NCBI RefSeq assembly: GCF_022458985.1
Contig: NC_061781.1
Coordinates: forward strand, 23,044,001-23,108,000
DNA length: 64,000 bases
Direction of reading: 5' to 3'
From: Mugil cephalus
Taxonomy: Eukaryota; Chordata; Actinopteri; Mugiliformes; Mugilidae
In this document: positions 63,301-64,000 of the stretch, piece after piece
Position numbering within the stretch: position 1 is the first letter of the stretch
How the letters are laid out: every line of letters begins with the position of its first letter
The notes under the pieces: model-generated
Seen by the model: the letters and a program-made list of their open reading frames with translations, nothing else
What the model was told of the DNA's origin: nothing
Databases searched by the model: none
Made by a program: the position numbers and the translations under genes

Positions 63301-63985
63301 ACGTTCATCGCAAAAGAAGAAGATGAAGCCATGAAAGAGCTGAAAGAAAGTCCTACTTTGTCCACATGGAAAAAGCTCAGCGAAGCCACATTAGCAGATG
63401 TGTGTCTGTTCAATAGAGGAAGAGTAGGAAATATTGGTCGACTGCTCTTGCAAACGTACACTAACAAAAAGAGCAGGGGAACCTTTCTACCCTCTGCAGA
63501 CCAAGTAAGGAAAAGCACAAAACTGGAGTTGGACCTTGGTTCCAGTTTCACCAGGTTAGAACTAGAAGGTCAGTATGGAAGGAATATGCTGGTTCTACTA
63601 ACGGAAAGGATGGTTTTGTCTGTCGACTTGCTTGTTGAACACAGAGAACAAGCAGGTGTGGCAAAAACGAATCCATACCTTTTTGCAAGGACCGAAGGGC
63701 CGTCCTTCATCAGGGGATTGGATTGTTTCCGAAGGGCTGCCATGGAATGTGGAGTTAAAAACCCGGAAGCGCTTCTGTCCTCGTCGTTACGAGAGCAAAT
63801 TGCCAGCTGCTGGCAACTAATGAGCCTCAGTGAACATGAAATGGATCAAGTGGCCAAGTTGCTTGGTATGAGCAGCCAAGATTGTTGCAAGCTTTCAAAA
63901 GATGCATCCCAACTGGAGGAAGTGAGCAAACAACTACTAAAGATGGATCGAACACTACCAAATCCGTCAAGCACTGTCAAAGATG
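60390..63985 (+). CDS. Zinc-finger protein with degenerate tyrosine-recombinase-like domain (partial, runs off right edge)
   Basis: Proposed exons: 60390-60435 (start MFSQLHDVFAS, uncertain), 60785-60852, and 61621-63985, which is 788 codons without a stop, with donor G|GTGAGT at 63985. Phases agree (1, then 0, then 1). In the large exon, an acidic Ser/Lys-rich stretch is followed by a C2H2-like finger (CLYCKMAF...HLERKH, exon residues about 244-262) and a C2HC finger (CQHCFAF...WRHERSC, about 327-346). A helical domain and a C-terminal part follow, with FNRGRVGNI, YLFARTEGPSF and SSLREQIAS...LMSLSE...VAKLLG. Their order and spacing match the Arg-box and LR-x-x-x-A...LLGH box of phage-integrase/Crypton-type recombinases and a group of uncharacterised teleost proteins with the same layout. 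The GH and HxxxYR positions appear replaced, so catalysis is doubtful. AT- and purine-rich codon use differs from the GC-richer mphosph8 exons. A first exon and the C-terminus remain unproven. Confidence 0.6.
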
Positions 63986-64000
63986 GTGAGTTACCCTTTT

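Noticed and set aside
59584..64000. Remaining ankyrin exons of mphosph8
   Set aside because: I searched the forward frames for the expected ankyrin continuation and saw none; they are either beyond the window or lost.

Overview
The window looks like part of a teleost fish chromosome. Genes are split into many short exons with GT-AG introns, the introns are AT-rich and compact, and they are packed with repeat types I associate with fish: MITE-like terminal-inverted-repeat elements, fragments of the 'TTTATTTATATAGCGCTTTTC' class, retroelement 3' tails ending in AATAAA, and long minisatellites. Four vertebrate genes can be read nearly codon by codon, and a fifth transposon-derived gene starts at the right edge. 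Species cannot be fixed from the sequence alone.

Layout: (1) 1-1600, upstream of the first gene, with no convincing gene. (2) 1601-22282, plus strand: rnf17 (tdrd4), a RING plus multi-Tudor germ-granule protein, complete in 37 coding exons (1584 codons before the stop). (3) 22283-23363, the convergent 3' ends of rnf17 and cenpj. (4) 23364-34531, minus strand: cenpj (CPAP/SAS-4), a centriole protein, complete in 18 coding exons (1298 codons), plus a probable 5' non-coding exon near 35306-35395. (5) 35396-35932, a divergent promoter region. (6) 35933-50824, plus strand: ttf2, a SNF2-family transcription termination factor, complete in 22 exons (1118 codons); two of its introns hold kilobase-scale tandem arrays. 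(7) 50825-52093, intergenic. (8) 52094-59583, plus strand: the first 7 coding exons (618 codons) of mphosph8 (MPP8), a chromodomain subunit of the HUSH silencing complex; the ankyrin domain has only just begun when the readable exons stop. (9) 60390-63985 and beyond, plus strand: a gene with two zinc-knuckle-like fingers and a tyrosine-recombinase-like C-terminus, mainly one uninterrupted 2365-base exon, running out of the window.

For rnf17, cenpj and ttf2 the exon phases all agree and the summed coding lengths are multiples of three, so these models are internally checked. rnf17 next to cenpj matches the human 13q12 neighbourhood; mphosph8 is also on human 13q12, whereas human TTF2 is on chromosome 1, so this arrangement is a rearranged one.

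Thematically, rnf17 (piRNA pathway) and mphosph8 (HUSH) both belong to systems that restrain mobile DNA, cenpj builds centrioles, and ttf2 strips RNA polymerase II from DNA at mitosis. The most interesting item is the recombinase-derived open frame at the right edge: it is fully open, its presumed catalytic residues look eroded, it sits where mphosph8's ankyrin exons should continue, and its large exon has the same splice phase as the last visible mphosph8 donor.
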